Part shown: positions 6,620 to 9,184 of the stretch, in pieces
Layout of the letters: each line of letters starts with the position of its first letter
Position numbering within the stretch: the stretch's first letter is position 1
NCBI GenBank assembly: GCA_040758525.1
Contig: JBFLVQ010000383.1
Location: 1 to 9,184 of the forward strand
Source of the DNA: JBFLVQ01 sp040758525
Lineage (GTDB): Bacteria > Acidobacteriota > Blastocatellia > Chloracidobacteriales > JADJPF01
DNA length: 9,184 bases
Direction of reading: 5' to 3'
The notes under the pieces: generated by a model
The model's database searches: none
The model's input: the letters and a program-made list of their open reading frames with translations, nothing else
Told to the model about the DNA's origin: nothing
Made by a program: the position numbers and the translations under genes

Positions 6620-8062
6620 TCAATAGGCTTTTGCAATTATGACTCGATGATCAACTATTTCTCCAGTCAGTATACATTTTCCGGGACCATCATATTCGTC
6701 TACCAATGGTATGTTGCGCACACTAGCCTTAAAACCCTTGATATAGGTATCATTTTTCGGGTCATCTTTCAAATGTGCCATAATGAATTTCCCCCCACCC
6801 TTTTCAGCCGTGACATCTTTGAGAATCGATTCGACTTCTTCAATAGAATTAGCCAAAATTGTATTCTCCTTTAAGCGTTGCTTGGCCCTTTTGAAAAGGT
6901 CTTTTTGCATAGCCTCAAGTGTAGCAATAAGCTTTGTGGCAATGTCGGTTTGCGGAATGGTCTCTTTCATTCCTGAGTCTCGGCGCTTTATAACAATATT
7001 CCCATTTGCGACGTCTCGCGGACCAAGTTCGAAAACGACAGGTATACCGCGACGTTCCCAGTGGTAGAACTTTGCTCCAGGAGTTTGGCCTTCTCGCATG
7101 TCGATATGAGCACCTATCTCTTTGGCAAGTTTCGATGCGAGATCAAACACCAGTGTACGCTCTTCATCTTTTCGGTAAATCGGGACAATAACCGCCTTTT
7201 GCGGAGCAAGTTTTGGCGGTAACACAAGTCCCTTATCGTCTGAGTGCGTCATAATTAAGCCGCCAATTAGGCGAGTACTAGCGCCCCAACTGGTCTGCCA
7301 AACATAATCGAGCTTACCCTCCTTGGTTTGGAACTGAACATTGAATGCCTTACCAAAATTCTGTCCTAAATCGTGGCTCGTGCCTGCTTGAAGTGCTAAA
7401 CCATTTTGCATCATGGCTTCAATTGAAAACGACTTCAATGCGCCTGCGAATTTTTCAGCTTTCGTCTTTAAACCTTTAATGACAGGCATGGCCATAATGT
7501 CTTCTGCTACTTCAGCATAAACATTGAGCATTCGTATTACTTCTTCCGTCGCCTCTTCGTGAGTCGAATGTGCTGTATGCCCTTCTTGCCAAAGAAACTC
7601 GCTGGTACGAAGAAACATACGTGTACGGAGTTCCCAACGTATTACATTCGCCCATTGATTGACCAGAATAGGGAGATCTCGGTGGCTCTGAATCCATTTT
7701 GAAAAGAAGTGACCTACGATGGTTTCCGAGGTCGGGCGAATAACAAAAGGCTCCTCTAGTTGCTTGCCTCCAGCAATCGTGACGATAGCTAGTTCTGGAG
7801 AAAAACCCTCTACATGTTCAGCTTCTTTCTGCAGAAAACTTTGTGGAATCAGAAGCGGAAGATAAATATTCTGATGGCCTGTTGCCTTAAAGCGATTATC
7901 AAGTTCTCGCTGAAGAAGCTCCCAAACAGCATATCCATTCGGTTTGATGACCATACAACCCTTGACTATTTCAGCAGGTTCGGCCATGTCACCTGTAAGG
8001 ACAACATCTTGGTACCAAGCAGCAAAGTCTTTTTCACGAGGAGTTATTAAAGAGTCTGACAT
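6620..8062 (-). CDS. proS: Prolyl-tRNA synthetase, archaeal/eukaryotic type (ProS type 3)
   Basis: Cytoplasmic class II aminoacyl-tRNA synthetase that charges tRNA-Pro with proline using ATP. The 480-residue length fits the short type without the bacterial editing insertion. Visible motifs: the amino-acid/ATP-binding RPTSE (109-113); motif 2 around 140-165 (RWELRTRMFLRTSEF, then QEGHTAH); TSHDLGQ (228-234); motif 3 around 260-287 with R264 and GLIMTHSDDKGLVLPP. An anticodon-binding domain follows to about 395. The C-terminal domain ends in AKAY; the terminal tyrosine is characteristic of this type. That domain normally carries several zinc-binding cysteines, but here only C463 (GKC) is evident, so zinc binding is probably lost, as in some bacterial members. 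The start is supported by AGGA 8 bases upstream. Monocistronic by position; convergent with the VWFA genes. Confidence 0.96.
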   Translation of the reverse strand: MSDSLITPREKDFAAWYQDVVLTGDMAEPAEIVKGCMVIKPNGYAVWELLQRELDNRFKATGHQNIYLPLLIPQSFLQKEAEHVEGFSPELAIVTIAGGKQLEEPFVIRPTSETIVGHFFSKWIQSHRDLPILVNQWANVIRWELRTRMFLRTSEFLWQEGHTAHSTHEEATEEVIRMLNVYAEVAEDIMAMPVIKGLKTKAEKFAGALKSFSIEAMMQNGLALQAGTSHDLGQNFGKAFNVQFQTKEGKLDYVWQTSWGASTRLIGGLIMTHSDDKGLVLPPKLAPQKAVIVPIYRKDEERTLVFDLASKLAKEIGAHIDMREGQTPGAKFYHWERRGIPVVFELGPRDVANGNIVIKRRDSGMKETIPQTDIATKLIATLEAMQKDLFKRAKQRLKENTILANSIEEVESILKDVTAEKGGGKFIMAHLKDDPKNDTYIKGFKASVRNIPLVDEYDGPGKCILTGEIVDHRVIIAKAY

Positions 8063-8070
8063 TAGATCTT

Positions 8071-8074
8071 TCCT
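8071..8074 (-). promoter_or_regulatory. Ribosome binding site of proS
   Basis: On the minus strand AGGA (within AGGAAAGA) stands 8 bases before ATG 8062, confirming the proS start. Confidence 0.6.
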
Positions 8075-8107
8075 ATTTATTTGATAAGGCGGCGGAAGCT
8101 ATTGTTT

Positions 8108-8155
8108 GGTTAATATATTTTCCAGCCAGAAACTTAACCTACTAACACAATTGTG
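8108..8155. promoter_or_regulatory. Inverted repeats upstream of proS
   Basis: GGTTAA (8108-8113) and TTAACC (8134-8139) are inverted arms separated by 20 bases, and CACAATTGTG (8146-8155) is a perfect 10-base palindrome nearby. They lie 46-93 bp before the proS start and 21 bp or more beyond the transposase stop. They could be an operator for proS or part of the IS end; neither can be decided from the sequence, and short AT-rich palindromes also occur by chance. Confidence 0.2.
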
Positions 8156-8175
8156 AACCTCACCGGCCTAAAGTC

Positions 8176-8463
8176 CTATCTATTACCCACAAGTTTAAGA
8201 GGGTGTAATAAGAGCCAAGTATCAGCAATATCATTCAAACGTTGCCACCCACGCCAGATAACAGTAATACCTGGCTCACCATCACTTTTACGGCCTAAAA
8301 ATCCACCTAATTGAGCGATCCACCTTACAACCTGACGAACAGTTGGAGGTTGTTTAGGCAGTTGTGTAGTTTTATTAATCCTGCAATAAAGAGCCTTCCA
8401 TTCGTGCTCTGCTAAAACAGTATTGCAACTTGCTTGAGGCTCTTGACGATTAATATGAGTCAT
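8176..8463 (-). pseudogene. IS4-family transposase, C-terminal part in shifted frame
   Basis: A 95-codon frame starting with ATG 8463 that continues the transposase after a frame change. It contains THINRQEPQASC, AEHEWKALYCRINK, RQVVRWIAQLGGFLGRKSDG and WRGWQRLNDIADTW, the usual C-terminal end of this transposase group. It is offset relative to the upstream frame, and its ATG overlaps the upstream TGA as ATGA. By itself it has no catalytic residues. The join lacks roughly eight to ten residues normally found between the YLALM and THINR blocks (recalled from family members), so I read it as a small deletion rather than a separate gene. Confidence 0.8.
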
Positions 8464-9184
8464 CTCATTAATGCCAAATACCTTTTAATGCGCTCTGCTG
8501 TTTCAAGCAAACAATCTTCAACTCTACATCCAGACTTTAGAACTTTATGCCAAAGTTCAATAGACCATCGCTTGCAATACCATTGTATTCTCTCTAGTGC
8601 ATCATCAAAATTATTAACAGGTAAATTAGTAAGCAACATCCAATCTAATGGTGTTACTGATTCCGTTGCATAAATCTCTTTTACATAAATAGCCCAAAGA
8701 GTAATTGGTTTCCATCTTTCTATTCTTATCTCTTTAGGTCGTTGTGGTGGCCTTAATTCTACTTTTGCATATCTAACCGATACTTTTGCTGTGCGAGCAG
8801 GTTCATCTTTTTTAGCTGCAACTTCAACTTCAAGACGCCCTGATACTGGAGCAGTTGCTAACTCTTCCCAAAGACATCTTTCTCCTGCCATTAATGCTCT
8901 ATTGCTCCTTGCTCTTATCAAATAATCTGCTCCTAATTGCTCAGCTCTAATAAGAAACTCAAAAACATCTGCATCACGATCTCCTACGGTTACTACTTGC
9001 ACTCCTTTTGGTAGAGAGGCCATTGTTTGTTCTAGTGCATCAAGCCATTTCCCACTTTCTTTTTCTTTTATAGATACTTTTTTATGTTTATTATTTTTGC
9101 AGTCTCTCTTTTTGCCTCGCGCCAAAACCTTTTGAGTAAGCAATCCTAAAGGTAAACCTTCTGTAGTCACAGCTAAGGTTGTAT
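8460..9184 (-). pseudogene. IS4-family transposase, catalytic part (partial, frame-disrupted)
   Basis: The frame is open from the window edge (reading TTLAVTTEGLPLG, so the true start lies outside) to TGA 8460. It carries the second catalytic aspartate block VGDRDADVFEF and the family signature Y-x2-R-x3-E-x6-K, seen as WYCKRWSIELWHKVLK, with the catalytic glutamate in SIE. The first aspartate is beyond the edge. These motifs place it in the IS4/Tn5-like DDE transposases, which cut and paste DNA at the element ends. The frame ends prematurely after RIKRYLALMR, and the rest of the protein is found in another frame immediately downstream. The enzyme is probably inactive unless a frameshift joins the two parts. 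Confidence 0.85.

Larger units (their letters stand above)
8176..9184 (-). mobile_element. IS4-family insertion sequence (partial, degraded)
   Basis: The right part of the window is filled by a minus-strand transposase of the IS4 family that continues beyond the edge. Its left end must lie between the transposase stop at 8176 and the proS start at 8062, but I could not define terminal inverted repeats or a target duplication because the other end is outside the window. The coding sequence is split in two frames near 8460. Insertion is upstream of proS in the same orientation, so read-through into proS is conceivable. Confidence 0.8.

Noticed and set aside
6494..6874. 126-codon plus-strand frame overlapping the 3' end of proS
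   Set aside because: Mostly antisense to proS, no recognisable domain, and it starts within the end of the VWFA gene.

Overview
The window most likely comes from an Acidobacteriota chromosome, possibly class Blastocatellia. The main clue is a tandem set of secreted von Willebrand factor A (VWFA) proteins that look like the acidobacterial VWFA-related family (TIGR03436 type). They sit beside a small secreted protein of a type I associate with the same phylum. This placement is inferred from protein character only; no search was run. The DNA is AT-rich for that phylum, so a reduced or unusual lineage is possible.

Layout. Bases 1-1922 (minus strand) hold a two-gene export operon: a Wzm/TagG-like ABC-2 permease followed 7 bp later by its Wzt-like ATPase, which runs off the left edge. 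Such pairs export O-antigen or other surface polysaccharide. A plus-strand promoter, tRNA-His(GTG) and a terminator-like hairpin follow at 2086-2243. Directly beyond the tRNA lies the last 67 codons of a tyrosine recombinase (minus strand). It is cut inside the catalytic HxxR box and abuts a 5'-truncated HEAT-repeat gene. This looks like the scar of an integrative element that once used tRNA-His.

Bases 2917-6507 (plus strand) form the VWFA cluster: a 176-residue secreted protein of unknown function, a truncated VWFA gene with an in-frame TAG, a C-terminal VWFA fragment, and two full-length secreted VWFA proteins with intact metal-binding (MIDAS) motifs. Four related copies in different stages of decay show duplication and loss at this locus. 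The two intact proteins and the small protein probably act outside the cytoplasmic membrane; their ligands are unknown.

Bases 6620-8062 (minus strand) encode an archaeal/eukaryotic-type prolyl-tRNA synthetase (proS) that converges on the VWFA cluster. Its upstream region has a clear ribosome binding site and two short inverted repeats. From 8176 to the right edge (minus strand) is an IS4-family transposase, incomplete at its N-terminus because of the window edge. A short deletion with a frame change splits it into two reading frames, so it is probably inactive.

No CRISPR array, rRNA or replication origin was seen, and no gene-free stretch exceeds 300 bases. The most notable items are the recombinase/HEAT junction beside tRNA-His, the decaying VWFA array including a stop codon exactly at the MIDAS threonine, and a 12-bp tandem duplication that doubles a start codon.
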